Both the position numbers and the translations under genes were made by a program. Of a DNA stretch of 64,000 nt, positions 31,116 through 42,545 are shown piece by piece (position 1 is the first letter of the stretch; the number at the start of each line of letters is the position of its first letter). The DNA comes from Tuctoria greenei. Taxonomy: Eukaryota > Streptophyta > Magnoliopsida > Poales > Poaceae. The notes under the pieces are model-generated. The model made no database searches. It was given only the letters and a program-made list of their open reading frames with translations, and had not been told where the DNA came from. The stretch is from contig JAYESD010000001.1 of the NCBI GenBank assembly GCA_036927565.1, forward strand, positions 253,485,097 to 253,549,096, read 5' to 3'.

Positions 31116-34100
31116 AGCAGCGGAGGTGGTACTCCTCAGAAGTACCGTATGGTGTATCGATCACCATCCGGCCAGAGGTGGCAGCCGCCATCTCGACCAC
31201 CAATGTTTCGTGGTCGTCAGTTCAACAACGGCGGGTTCCGGCCACAACAGCAGCAGGGGATGATCCCACGTGCACTCCCACCTACGCCACGTGCACCGGG
31301 ATTCCGTCCGCCCATTCGTACTGGCCAAACCCCGTACACGTGTTTCACATGTGGGCGTGCGAGACATTTCGCCAAGGACTGCCCTCAAGATCGACAAGGC
31401 GGAGGGCCATCATCTTACCCGGGGGCCAACCAACCCCGCAACCAGCCCAAGAAGCTAGCCACCAGACCCGGCAACGTCCACCACCTCGCCATCGTGGACG
31501 TTCCGAAAGGCGCACCCGTGCTCACGGGTACGTTCTCTATCTTCGATCAACCCGTAGTCATACTCTTTGACTCCGGAGCTTCGCATAATGTTATTAGTAA
31601 ATCTTTTGCCCTCAACAGTCAATTACCAATAATCCCCACAAAAACTCCATATGTGATTAGCACTCCAGCCGGGAAAACGGTAACAAATAAATTGGTTCCT
31701 GGAATCCCACTTAACCTAGATGGGACCATATATCTCACTTCATTTCTGATATTAGAACATCAAAAGCTAGATATCATCTTAGGAATGGCATGGTTGCAGT
31801 ACCATGGTGCTATTCTCGATATCATTCCTAGAAAGATTTATCTAAACTCTCCACTCCATCAACCCCAAGTTCTCAGTCTTGAGAACATCATTCCATTGGA
31901 ACCATCTATTCTCAATACCGAGGTTATGGAACTAAAGGATATTCCGGTAGTATCTGAATACCCCGACGTGTTTCCTGAAGATCTTCCTGGTATGCCCCCA
32001 GAAAGAGATATAGAGTTCAAGATTGAACTTGCACCAGGAACAGTGCCAATTTCAAGACCACCCTACAAGATGGCACCCAAGGAACTTGCAGAACTGAAGG
32101 AACAATTAACTGAACTTGAGAGCAAAGGTTTTATTCGTCCAAGTTCATCACCATGGGGTTGCTTTGCACTATTTGTAGAAAAGAAAGATAAGACCTTGAG
32201 GCTGTGTGTAGACTATCGTCCACTTAATGCTGTCACCATCAAAAACAAATATCCACTACCGCGCATTGATATTCTTTTCGATCAATTGGTGGGTGCTAAA
32301 GTATTTTCGAAGATGGATCTTCGTTCTGGTTATCATCAAATTAGAATCCGACCAGAAGATATATCCAAGACAGCATTCTCAACAAGGTATGGACTGTATG
32401 AGTATCTGGTTATGTCTTTCGGATTAACCAACGCCCCGGCTCATTTCATGTATCTCATGAACTCGGTATTCATGCTGGAATTGGACAAGTTTGTCGTGGT
32501 CTTCATTGATGACATACTTGTGTATTCAAAATCCGAAGAAGAACATGCTCAACACTTGCATATTGTGCTTCGGCGATTACGGGACCATCAGCTGTATGCT
32601 AAGTTCAGCAAGTGTGAATTCTGGATCAACCAGGTGCCATTTTTAGGGCACATCATATCAGCAGAAGGGATTGCAGTTGATCCAAGTAAGATCCACCAAG
32701 TCCTTAAATGGGAGTCTCCAAAGTCTGTACATGAAGTCCGAAGTTTCCTGGGTTTAGCTGGATATTACCGGAGGTTCATCCCCAATTTCTCCAGGATAGC
32801 TAAACCAATGACAGAACTTCTGAAGAAAGGGCAGAAATATGTATGGACCGAAGCATGTGAGGCAGGTTTCAAAGCATTGGTGAAACACCTCACCACGGCA
32901 CCAGTTTTAGCCCAACCAGACACAACCAAAGCATTTGATGTCTTTTACGACGCATCTGGGATTGGTTTGGGTTGTGTGTTGATGCAAGAGCGAAGAGTGA
33001 TCGCGTATGGATCACGGCAGCTTCGGAATCATGAGCAGCATTACCCGACTCATGATCCTGAACTCGCTGCTGTGGTACTAGCATTGAAGATGTGGAGGCA
33101 TTATCTACTGGGTAGTTTAGTACACCTCTACACTGATCACAAAAGCTTAAAATACATCTTCACCCAGAAGGATTTGAATATGCGACAAAGGCGATGGTTA
33201 GAATTGATCAAGGATTATGAGATTGAGATCCACTACCATCCAGGCAAGGCGAATGTAGTCGCAGATGCACTGAGCCGCAAGTCCCATGTCAACAATCTTT
33301 CCCTCACCACAATGGAAGGAGAAGAAGGACCGAGTTTTTACTTGGTTCCATATGGAGCACTCTACAACCTAGCTCTCATTCCTACCATCAGGGAGGATAT
33401 TGTAGCAGCTCAGCAGGAAGACATAGGAATGTCGCATATTCGACAAAGAATGATAAAGGGGGAAATGAAATGTTTCCATAGTGACAAAGAGGGTACCATC
33501 TGGTTTAACGACCGTATAGTGGTACCCCGAAACATGGAACTTAGAAAGAAGATACTGGACGAAGCTCATTTGTCCAAATATTCCATTCATCCGGGAAGCA
33601 ACAAGATGTACCAAGGTTTGAAGAAGAAATTCTGGTGGACTCGGATGAAGAGAGAATTAGCTAAATACGTGTCCGAGTGTGATACGTATCGACGAGTAAA
33701 GGCCGACCATATGAAGGCAGCTGGACAGCTTCAACCTTTAAGCATACCGGCTTGGAAATGGGAGGATATCAGTATCGATTTCATTGTTGGGTTGCCTCCC
33801 ACTCTCCATAAACACGACTCCATTTGGGTGATCGTTGACCGATTGACCAAATCGGCTCATTTCATACTGGTCAGCGTGGCATACGATGCGAAGCGATATG
33901 CGGAAATTTATATCTCCAGAATAATATGTCTACATGGTGTACCCTGTACCATCATCTCGGATCGTGGAGCTGTATTTGTCTCGCGATTCTGGGAGCATCT
34001 CCACGAAGCACTGGGGACCAAATTGATTCGGAGCTCGGCTTATCATCCTCAGACCGATGGTCAGACCGAACGGTTGAATCAAGTGCTAGAAGACATGCTT

Positions 34101-34825
34101 CGTGCCTGTGCCATCCACCAGGGTAAGAACTGGGATGATCATCTACCTTTGGCGGAGTTTTCATACAACAACAGTTACCAGGCTAGCATCCAGATGGCAC
34201 CATATGAAGCTCTCTATGGCCGAAAGTGTCGCACGCCCTTGAACTGGTGTGAATCAGGTGAACGGGCAGTGTACGACATCGACTTAGTAATGAAGCCGAG
34301 GATCGAGTTCGCACTATTCAGGCGAATCTCAAAGCTGCTCAGTCTCGTCAGAAGAGCTACGCGGACAAACGACGTCGACCTCTTCACTTCGAAGTTGGAG
34401 ATCAAGTTTATCTCCGGGTATCCCCTATGAAGGGTATCCATCGCTTCGGGGTAAGAGGGAAGCTAGCTCCACGCTTTATTGGGCCGTTCGCAATAATCGA
34501 AAGATGCGGACCTGTGGCATATCAATTGATGTTACCAACGTCACTTTCAGGAGTCCACAATGTTTTCCACATTTCCCAATTGCGGAAATGTCTTAAGGCT
34601 CCAGCTGATATCCGTATAGAGGATTTGGAAGCTCTCCAACCAGATCTCACTTATTCCGAGCATCCAACTCAGATCATTGATAAAAAGACTCGCACCACAA
34701 GAAGTCGCACCTTGCATTTCTATAAGGTTTTGTGGAGCAACCACAGTGCGGTAGAAGCCACGTGGGAAAGCGAGGAGTATCTTAGCACGAACTATCCGGA
34801 CTTGTTAGCGGCATATGTTGGATAG
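31116..34825 (+). pseudogene. Gypsy pol (zinc knuckle, PR, RT, RNase H, IN, chromodomain-like tail)
   Basis: Numbered from the Met at 31149: CCHC knuckle C65-C68-H73-C78; protease DSG 141-143; RT with Asp390 and FIDD 452-455; RNase H with Asp601, Glu638 and Asp663; integrase zinc finger H807, H814 and C844 with Tyr at 847 where Cys is expected; integrase core D877, D938 and E974. A one-base loss near 34,290 moves the rest to another frame (34,427-34,825), which carries the GPF/Y-type segment (KLAPRFIGPF), HISQLRKCL and the chromodomain-like FYKVLWSNHSAVEATWESEE. The defects (upstream stop, lost zinc ligand, frameshift) make it non-functional. Confidence 0.92.
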
Positions 34826-34870
34826 ATCCTTTTCCTTTACCTTCTTTTGTAATCTCGGGACGAGATTCTT

Positions 34871-34885
34871 TTAAGGGGGGAGGAA
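34871..34885 (+). other. Polypurine tract
   Basis: TTAAGGGGGGAGGAA directly before the 3' LTR start TGTAAAACC; the expected plus-strand primer site. Confidence 0.85.
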
Positions 34886-37800
34886 TGTAAAACCCCACTT
34901 TTATGGCATGTTAAGTTCATATGGGTTTTGTGATCCACTATTTTAGATATCCAATATAATGGTGCACATGAACTATGCCATCCAAAACTTTTCTTGCACT
35001 CATTGTTAAATTCTTTTAACATGGGTATTGGACTTCACCATGAATCCAAATTATATTCTATTCACCCTTTTTAAGAATAAGAATTTTTGGATAAGATTTA
35101 GTAAGCAATGCAAAATGAAGCCCTAATAAGCTCTAACCCAAATATTCAAATTAAGGGCTCTAAATTTTTCCATGAGCTCCTAAATTCCTCAATAGCATGC
35201 TTACAAAGTTTCAAGATTTTAGAAACTCATCTACTATTTTATTTGAGGTGCTTGGTGAATTTGAATCAAATTCAAATCTGAATTTTTAATTCTTCTCCAA
35301 CTTCTTTAAACATAAGATTTGAGTTCACTATTGTGTTCAGAATAATTCATTTGCCATCTCCACAAAATTTCATGATTTTTGGAGTTGATCTTCTATTTTT
35401 AAATGAATTTAGTAACTGAACTGTGGGGAGTATCACTGGACAGTGGGCCCCACATGTCACCTCCTCTTTGAATGGATCAGCTCGATCCCGCCATCTCTGT
35501 ACCGACGCACCTCCGCTTCACACCGCGCGCGCATGCAGCCCAGCGAGCTGCCTGCCTGCTCGCCGCGGCCCTATAAAAGGCCGGCCGAAGCTCCCTTCAC
35601 TCCTCATCCCCGATCGCAGCTCCACTGCCTCGCGACTCTTCTTCCGCCGCGCGCCATCGCTGCCGCTCGCCACTGCTCCGCGGAGTGCCGCCGTTCCGCG
35701 CCGTTTCAAGCCAAGCTCCAAAGAGCAAAAAGGCGCGCCTGATCAAACTCTAGCTCATGGTACAAACCATTTCCCTTATCGTTGAAGCTTGAGCGAGTTA
35801 TTGTTCGTTTCCCCTACGGCCGAAAGTAGATAACTAGCTAAGTTTTCATGTCGATTCCTTTTCTGCAAGCAATCATCCTTTGCAATTGCTTAGAGATAGT
35901 TTCTATAGACCCTAGCGCTCCTGTCTGAGCAAGAACCATTAAGAATCATCGAGCAACGGCTCTGAATTTCGAGTTTTGCTCGCCGCCGGTGAGAAAACCT
36001 CGGTTCACCGTCGAGCTCGTGATTCCTGGCAACTCACTCCCCTTCTACACCCAGGTCCTTGAACTCCATCGTCCCAGAAAGGTTTTGGAGGAATTCCCAA
36101 GTGATTTGAGCTACGCTGGAGCGAGTTCTATGTTGCCCGAGCGCTCATCGCCGCCGCCACCGTCACAAGACCTTTTCCGGCGAGCTTCAGGACCCACTGA
36201 CCTCACCATCGTGCTCAGCGACCCCAAAAACCCCCAGGCGGCAAGTTTCCGCGAGTCTGGTTGGTTGGTTTAGCCGGCGGCGAGCTCGCCGGCGAGCCAC
36301 CGTCGCGGGTGCTGCTCCGCGCGAGCACCAGCCCGAGGTAGACGATGACCCCATCGGGTCCCACCTGCCATTCACTGCGGGATCACGGTGCGGCTGAGAT
36401 CTAGTGTGGCTGCGCGCTTTAATTCTGTGGACCCTGGTGCTGCCTCAACCAGAATGCGCCACGTGGTCTTTGGGATATATTTAATTCCAGAAATTTGTCC
36501 AAACTTCTAAATTGAATATCTATCTGTAGAATACTCCAAATTCATTCAAACAAATTTTGTTTGAAAGCCCTTGAGCTCTAGTTTCGCTCAGTACCAATTA
36601 GGCTCTGTGAAAATCAATATTTAATTCTGTAGGAATTAATCTTTCCCAAGTAAAATGCAATTCTTTCCAGATGAAGTACTCCCTGGAAAAATCCCCAAAA
36701 TTCACATAACAATTATTGTGCTTCTCTTGACTACCAGCAAAAATTTGGGAGCCATTGCACCTGTTTTAACCTCTGTATAATTCAATTATCTCTTTCAGTT
36801 ATTGAATTTTCACAGATATGCAGATGCTTTATTATGCCCCAAATTTGGACTGATTCTTCCACTAGTCATACCTTAGCTCCTGTAAAAATCTTGGATTTAA
36901 TGGACCTCATATTCTAGTCTTAATTCAATTTCAAACTGAATATTGACTAAATGCTTAAAAGTTCAATTACAAGACAATTCCAGAAATTCTTGTCAACTTA
37001 GAAACTCAATAAATTCTTCACCAAGGCTTATAAATTTATGAAACCACTTTTGCTAGGACCAGGACAATTTTCTCTATCTTGACTATCAACTGATGGCTAT
37101 ATTCGAGCTACAGTTCCATCTCTAAAAATTGTGGAAGTTATTTGCTTGCCATACTCTTAGAGACCACACTCTACTTTGATCATCTCCTGTTCTTTGCAAA
37201 GAACTTCTGTAGTATTCCCTAAATACCTAATTCAACATTCCCAAGCCAAAAATCCACATGCGCATTACGTTTAGGGTGAATGATACTCCACATGCATGAC
37301 CAAAAATCCCAGGGTTTATTTGGCACGAGTTACAGTTTGACCTGTAGTAACTGCTTTGCTAATGCATAGGAAATCCGGTAGAAGTCGAGTAGTTGGAATC
37401 TACTCGCGAGAGATGTATCTCACAGGATTGGTTGAATAGAAAATGGCTTAATATAATGAAATTGAGACCGGGCATGGAATGGATAGGAAGCGGCGAGAAT
37501 TGAGTCTCGGTCGCATAGCCCTGCCTGTGTCGATTAAGGCCCGTCCGTATGCAGCCCCTTCGGACAAGCTTGAATTGTACCGGCAATATAATGGACATAT
37601 GGAATCCAATAAACTGATGTAACTTGATAACTGGGATGTCGAGACACATTAACTCACCATCGATAGGGGTGGGTTGAGGACAGTAAGGTGTAAATCGGTC
37701 GGCGGACACATGAGGTGTTCCGTGCGGAGACCTTCTGTTTGCGGAGGTGAGACGGGCTCAGCATTCGAGTTTCTTGTGAAAGGTGGCCATATACGCCTAG

Positions 37801-38469
37801 TACTGAAGTGTTATGTAGGTACAGGTGTGCTCGCTGACACTTCCGAACGACGTATGTGTCGTGTTGTCCGGGTGTGTCCTGATTGCAATCACTGTCCCTC
37901 GCAGTAATAGAGTACCACTTGTTCACTGAGCGGTGACGTAGTAAATACTAAAGAAGTCAGAAAAGTCATATGGTATTGAATTATAATTACTTTGCAACCT
38001 TGTTTGGTTTAGAGATAGTATAACTAAATATTTTCAATTTCCCCATACTTTAGCTGTAATAGCACTATGTGCTTTGGGCATGTCATATCATCGGTAAAGC
38101 GTTTCTTGTTTGATTGTGGAGCCCATGATGTGTCGTGCTCAGAGAATGTCATTTGCTACTTAAAACTTGATTATAAGGATCCACTTGTAGGCGAGTCATT
38201 TATGTTATTCCTTAACTATGTTTAGTGTCCCCTTGCATATGTCTAGTGAGACGGTTAAGTCTTGCTGAGCCTTATGCTCACGTTTGCAGTTAACAAGTTT
38301 TTGCAGGTTACTCTGTTGAGGATGGGTTTAACGATGAGGCAACACCCCCTCCAGGGTGTACAGCCGAGTGGGAACCATGCACGCCGCCATAGTTTGCGTG
38401 TTGCTAGTGCAAAGTATCCCAGGTATGGATAACTTTGCTTTTGCATAGCTAGTGCCGAGAGCGTAGCTA

Positions 38470-38545
<76 letters not shown>

Positions 38546-38699
38546 CTTTTCCTATATTATTATAAAAACTTCTGCTGTGTATTAAATAAAAGACTTGGTC
38601 TTGTACTTTATTCTAGTTCTATTCTTGTATACTGTTGGGTGTCGCATCGCACGACACCACCCAATGAGATCCTCGGATGTGTGGATTCCGGTCCCCACA
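34886..38699 (+). repeat. 3' LTR of the Gypsy element (3,814 bp)
   Basis: Starts TGTAAAACCCC and ends GGTCCCCACA like the 5' LTR. It has lost about 250 bases near 37,250, replaced by about 12 bases containing CCACATGC, a string also found some 30 bases downstream. It has a much longer AT tract at 38,472-38,542. The TATA box is at 35,572-35,579. Confidence 0.93.
38472..38542. repeat. Expanded (AT)n tract in the 3' LTR
   Basis: About 35 AT units, against about nine at the matching place in the 5' LTR (26,815-26,834). The expansion must postdate insertion, because LTRs are identical when formed. Confidence 0.95.
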
Positions 38700-38704
38700 A
38701 TGAG

Positions 38705-40892
38705 CCAACAAAAGGCTGTAACTGTGGACAGAGAATTGAGGGAGAAGTTACCTTCATTGTGTTCTGATATATCTGCAGTGGTACAAGAAGAGGTCATTCA
38801 TGATAAATTATGTGAAGATGAGAATAGTGATTCAGAATTTCTTGATAGTGATTATGAGATTGGTGATGAAGATGATGATCTTTTTGTGGACAATGTGGAT
38901 GAAGAAGTTGTTGACCAAGGTGTTGCCAAAGGTAGGATGAATAGCAAGGGCAAGGAACTAATGAATGTGACAGCTGATGAAGGACATATGTCATCTGATG
39001 ATGATGGACTAGAGCTTCCGGAATCTGATGAAGAGGGAGAACTGAGATTGAAGTTCAAATCATGGAGACCAGAAGACATGAGCAATCCTGTTTTTAAGTT
39101 GGGCATGTTGTTTGGTTCAGCTGAAATTCTAAGAAAAGCAATAGCTGAGTATTCTTTGAAGAATAGAGTCAACATAAAAATGCCAAGGAATGAGAAGAAA
39201 AGAATTAATGCAATCTGTGATGAAGGTTGTTCTTAGAATCTTTTTGCTTCAAATGATAAGAGATGTTCTGGATTAATGATGAAGAGATACAATGGTGACC
39301 ACAACTGTCAAAAGAAGTGGGAACTTCAGAGATGCACTTCAACATGGTTAGCTGAAAAATATTTAGATACTTTTAGAGCTGATGACAAGATGACACTCAA
39401 GAATTTTGCTAGGACTGTCCAAAAAGAATGGAATCTGACACCATTTAGGAGCAAACTTGCTAGGGCAAGAAGGTTAGCAATGAACCAAATTCATGGAGAT
39501 GAAATTGAACAATACAACATGTTATGGGACTATGGACATGAAGTGAGAAAAAACTAATCCTGGTAGCACTTTCTTTTTAAATCCGGTTGGTCCTAGATTT
39601 AACACCTTATTTTTTTCACTTAGTGCTTGCAAAGCTGGTTTCCTATCTGGATGTAGGCCTATTGTATGCTTTGATGGTTGTCATATTAAGACAAGATTTG
39701 GAGGTCAAATTTTAACAGTGGTTGGTATTGATCCCAATGATTGCATATACCCAATAGCAATTGGAGTTGTTGAGGTTGAAAACTTTACCTCCTGGAAATG
39801 GTTTCTACAGACATTGAAAGAAGACTTAGGTATAGAAAATACCTATCCATGCACCGTGATGACAGATAAGCAAAAAGGTCTGATTCCAGCTGTCCAACAA
39901 GTGTTCCCTGAATCTGAACATAGGTTTTGTGTCAGACACTTGTATTCCAACTTTCAACAATACTTCAAGGGAGAAAATTTGAAGAACCAGCTATGGGCTT
40001 GTGCTAGGTCCAGCAGTGCTGTGGAGTGGAACAAAAATATGGATATGATGAAAGCACTGAACCAGGAAGCATATGATTGGCTAGAAACAATGCCACCAAA
40101 TACTTGGGTAAGAGCCTTTTTTAGAACCTTCCTAAATGTGATATATTACTTAACAATAGTTGTGAGGTGTTCAATAAATACATATTAGATGCTAGAGAGA
40201 TGCCCATACTGAGTATGTTGGGAAGAATCAAGTGTCAGCTCATGACCAGACACTACAACAAAGGAAAAGAAGTAGGTGATGTGTGGATTGGCCCCATTTG
40301 TCCTAAAATCAGAAAGAAGGTTCATAAAATTGCTGAATTGTCAAACATATGTTATGCACTTCCAGCTGGTAAAGGTGTTTTTCAAGTGGAGGATAGAGGA
40401 TTTTCACATATTGTTGACATCATAAAAAAGAATTGTAGCTGCAGAAGGTGGGACCTCACAGGAATTCCTTGTATTCATGGCATGACTTGCTTAAGAAATG
40501 AGAGGATACCCGTGGAATCAATTATTCCAGAGTGTTATACAGCTAATAGGTACATGGAAGCCTATGGACGTAATATTTGGCCATGCAGCGACAAGTCCAC
40601 ATGGGAAAATGTTCATGGCCCTAAAGTGTTACCTCCTGTATATGTCAAGAAGGCTGGCAGACCACCGAAATCAAGAAGAAAGCAACCTTTTGAGAAGGAA
40701 GGGAGAAATAGAGTATCTACAATGTCAAGACATGGAATAATCATCACTTGTGGGTATTGTGGAGTTTCAGGCCACAATCGTGCTGGATGTGAGTTAAAAA
40801 AGGCAGGTGTAAGACCAAAACTTCTACCACTTAAGAAATTTGCACAAGCAACTGATTCAATTTTAGATGACCAAGATAATTTCTTTCACCAG
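38705..40892 (+). pseudogene. MULE transposase, main part, broken
   Basis: It resumes the frame of 22,600-22,989 exactly after the target duplication. Order: an acidic region (YEIGDEDDDLFVDNVDEE); a MuDR DNA-binding segment (FGSAEILRKAIAEYSLKNR); stop TAG at 39234-39236 after CDEGCS; RYNGDHNCQKKW; a frame slip in the A run near 39,548; the MULE catalytic domain with CFDGCHIKTRFGG and VMTDKQKGL acidic residues and the FCVRHLYSNF motif; a one-base loss near 40,130; then the SWIM zinc finger (CSCRRWDLTGIPCIHGM) and a CCHC knuckle (CGYCGVSGHNRAGC). It would cut and join MULE ends in the nucleus. Three lesions plus the Gypsy insertion make it dead. Confidence 0.9.
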
Positions 40893-40966
40893 GTAAATTC
40901 ATATGAATTTATAGATATATTGCCTACAATTATTCAAACAACTAATAGCTTGCCAACTGCTTGCAG

Positions 40967-41333
40967 GAACCAATGTTGTCTGAGCATGCAAGTGCGCCCC
41001 TTCTATCGCAAATATCTGACACAATGGTGATCCCAAATGGAAGCGGAGGTACAGTGTATACAAGGTCTCATATTTTGATCACATTGTTTTGAAAGTATTC
41101 ATTTGATTTATAAATTTTTGAAGGCATCACAGTGCAGTTCTATGGAGCAGTTGGTCGAACCATTGCCAGACTCTTACTTCATCTTGAACAATCGACCAGA
41201 GCCAAGTCTTGTTCCACCTACAACAGCAACAAAGGAGGGCAAAATAATGGCAGCTAAGCGCAAGGCTGCTATTGCTGCACAAAAAAAGAAAGGAACAAAG
41301 AAAGTATCAGTTGTAATTAATAGTAGTACATAG
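40967..41333 (+). pseudogene. MULE transposase 3' exons
   Basis: A GT-AG intron is clear at 40,893-40,966 (CAG|GTAAAT to TTGCAG|GAACC). The following exon runs to about 41,048 (GGAG|GTACAG donor), and a last exon beginning near 41,127-41,150 reads PLPDSYFILNNRPEPSLVPP and a Lys/Ala-rich tail to TAG at 41331-41333. The basic tail could be a nuclear localisation signal. The second intron's acceptor could not be fixed because no AG choice keeps the frame cleanly. Confidence 0.6.
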
Positions 41334-41860
41334 GACATCTAAATCATGTATGAGTTGGCCTCCAGTCAGTTGATCAATGTCGGTATTAAGTTTGTGAAAA
41401 TTAACATAAACTTAAAGTCTTAAACAATTGACTTGAGCCCAACTCATAGCTGGCACAAATGATTTTGTGATTTCTCTGGACGTTGTTCATTTTTGCACTT
41501 TGTTGTAGCTGATACTTTCTTAAGTCTGGATGTCAACGAGTTGGAATCAGCTGTTTCTATTGCATACTTCAACTGTTTGTTATTATCTCCCTGTCATGAA
41601 AAAATTGAATGTTGCTTATTGTCTGTTTTTTTATTAATTTTGTTCATGCTGCAACTGTGTTCCAGAGATATATCGGGGGACAGAGAGAAACCGATGACAG
41701 CAAAAAAAAAAATACTTGGCTGGCAAGAATCTAACTCCGAACCTGTGGTTTCCTAGCCACAGACTTACCGACTATGCTGAAGGAACTCTCATGCCTTGGA
41801 TGTAAACGTAAGTTTATTATACCTTGATCTATGATGCCCGCTCTGCAACCGAGACTCCTG
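41334..41860 (+). other. MULE 3' untranslated region
   Basis: AT-rich sequence with no gene. A stretch at about 41,725-41,790 with CTGTGG/CCACAG pairing looks faintly tRNA-like but does not fold as a proper tRNA. Confidence 0.5.
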
Positions 41861-42239
41861 CGGTGCCCGATGGCTGAATGCGGCGCCCGTCGCCCTCCGG
41901 TCGAGGCCAAGACGCGCGGTCGCCCTTCCGGTGGAGGCCAAGCGGCGCTCGTTGCCCTTACCGGTCTGGCCCCTGCGCCCCGATACTAGCGCCTCTGTTA
42001 CATACTAGGAAAATAAATCTGCATGTCAAATCTCAAAACTATAGGGGCCTAACTGCAAAACGTTTCCAATCCACCGTGTCCCCACGCTGATGACGTGTCT
42101 GCCACGTGGACAACAACCTGTGCTATGGACTGCTGCTAAACCACATAATTAGTTTAGGGGTCTCTTAATACGTTTTAATAGTTCGTGGACCTATTTGACA
42201 CACCCCTACAAGTTCGTGTACCGCTAGCGCATTTTACTC
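41861..42239 (-). repeat. MULE right terminal inverted repeat
   Basis: Reverse complement of 21,674-22,055 with scattered changes. It ends GCGCATTTTACTC before the target duplication TATGATAAA. Confidence 0.92.
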
Positions 42240-42248
42240 TATGATAAA

Positions 42249-42545
42249 TATATGTAGAAACATGGAATCCACAGATCCTGGAATATAATTTCGAAGCAAC
42301 TTGAATGTAAGCAAACCAGGGGGGGAGCAAGTATCATTTGGGAATACTAAAATGTTATAGTGAAAAGACAATAAAGCCAATGTATCTAAGAGACAACACA
42401 TATGGTTAGAAAGTTACTAATGCATACTAAAACCAATAATTACCTCTATGAATATTACTTTCATGGACACATCAAGAGTTTACAGAGATCAAATGTCACA
42501 AATATGCTGAAAGCTTATCTAATAATAAAAAAAATTAGAGAGTTC
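42249..42545 (-). other. Inverted core repeat, right flank of the MULE
   Basis: Reverse complement of about 2,380-2,705, diverged by several percent to more. It continues the inverted core from 21,560-21,664 across the MULE, showing the MULE is inserted inside this core copy. Confidence 0.75.

Larger units (their letters stand above)
22990..38699 (+). mobile_element. Tekay-like Ty3/Gypsy retrotransposon, 15.7 kb, nested in the MULE
   Basis: Complete structure: a 4,001-bp 5' LTR, PBS, leader, extra ORF, gag, pol, polypurine tract, a 3,814-bp 3' LTR, and the 5-base target duplication ATGAG (22985-22989 and 38700-38704). Domain order protease-RT-RNase H-integrase places it in Gypsy; the C-terminal FYKVLWSNHSAVEATWESEE segment is the chromodomain-like tail typical of the Tekay/Del chromoviruses. 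The LTRs differ by about 1% over the first 900 bases, pointing to insertion very roughly 0.3-0.5 million years ago at usual grass rates. Gag and pol are broken, so it is not autonomous now. Confidence 0.93.
21674..42239 (+). mobile_element. Mutator-like element (MULE) with a nested Gypsy insertion
   Basis: Both ends begin GAGTAAAATGCGCT and form terminal inverted repeats of about 380 bases. The 9-base target duplication TATGATAAA flanks it (21665-21673 and 42240-42248), the size expected for Mutator superfamily transposition. The total is 20,566 bp, of which 15,710 plus a 5-base duplication is a later Gypsy insertion, leaving about 4,850 bp of MULE. It encodes a MuDR-type transposase with an N-terminal PB1-like domain, on the plus strand. 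It sits in an inverted copy of the core repeat. The transposase is broken. Confidence 0.93.

Noticed and set aside
41725..41790. tRNA-like sequence on the minus strand
   Set aside because: One stem resembles an anticodon arm, but there is no acceptor stem, the loop size is wrong and the T-arm sequence is poor.
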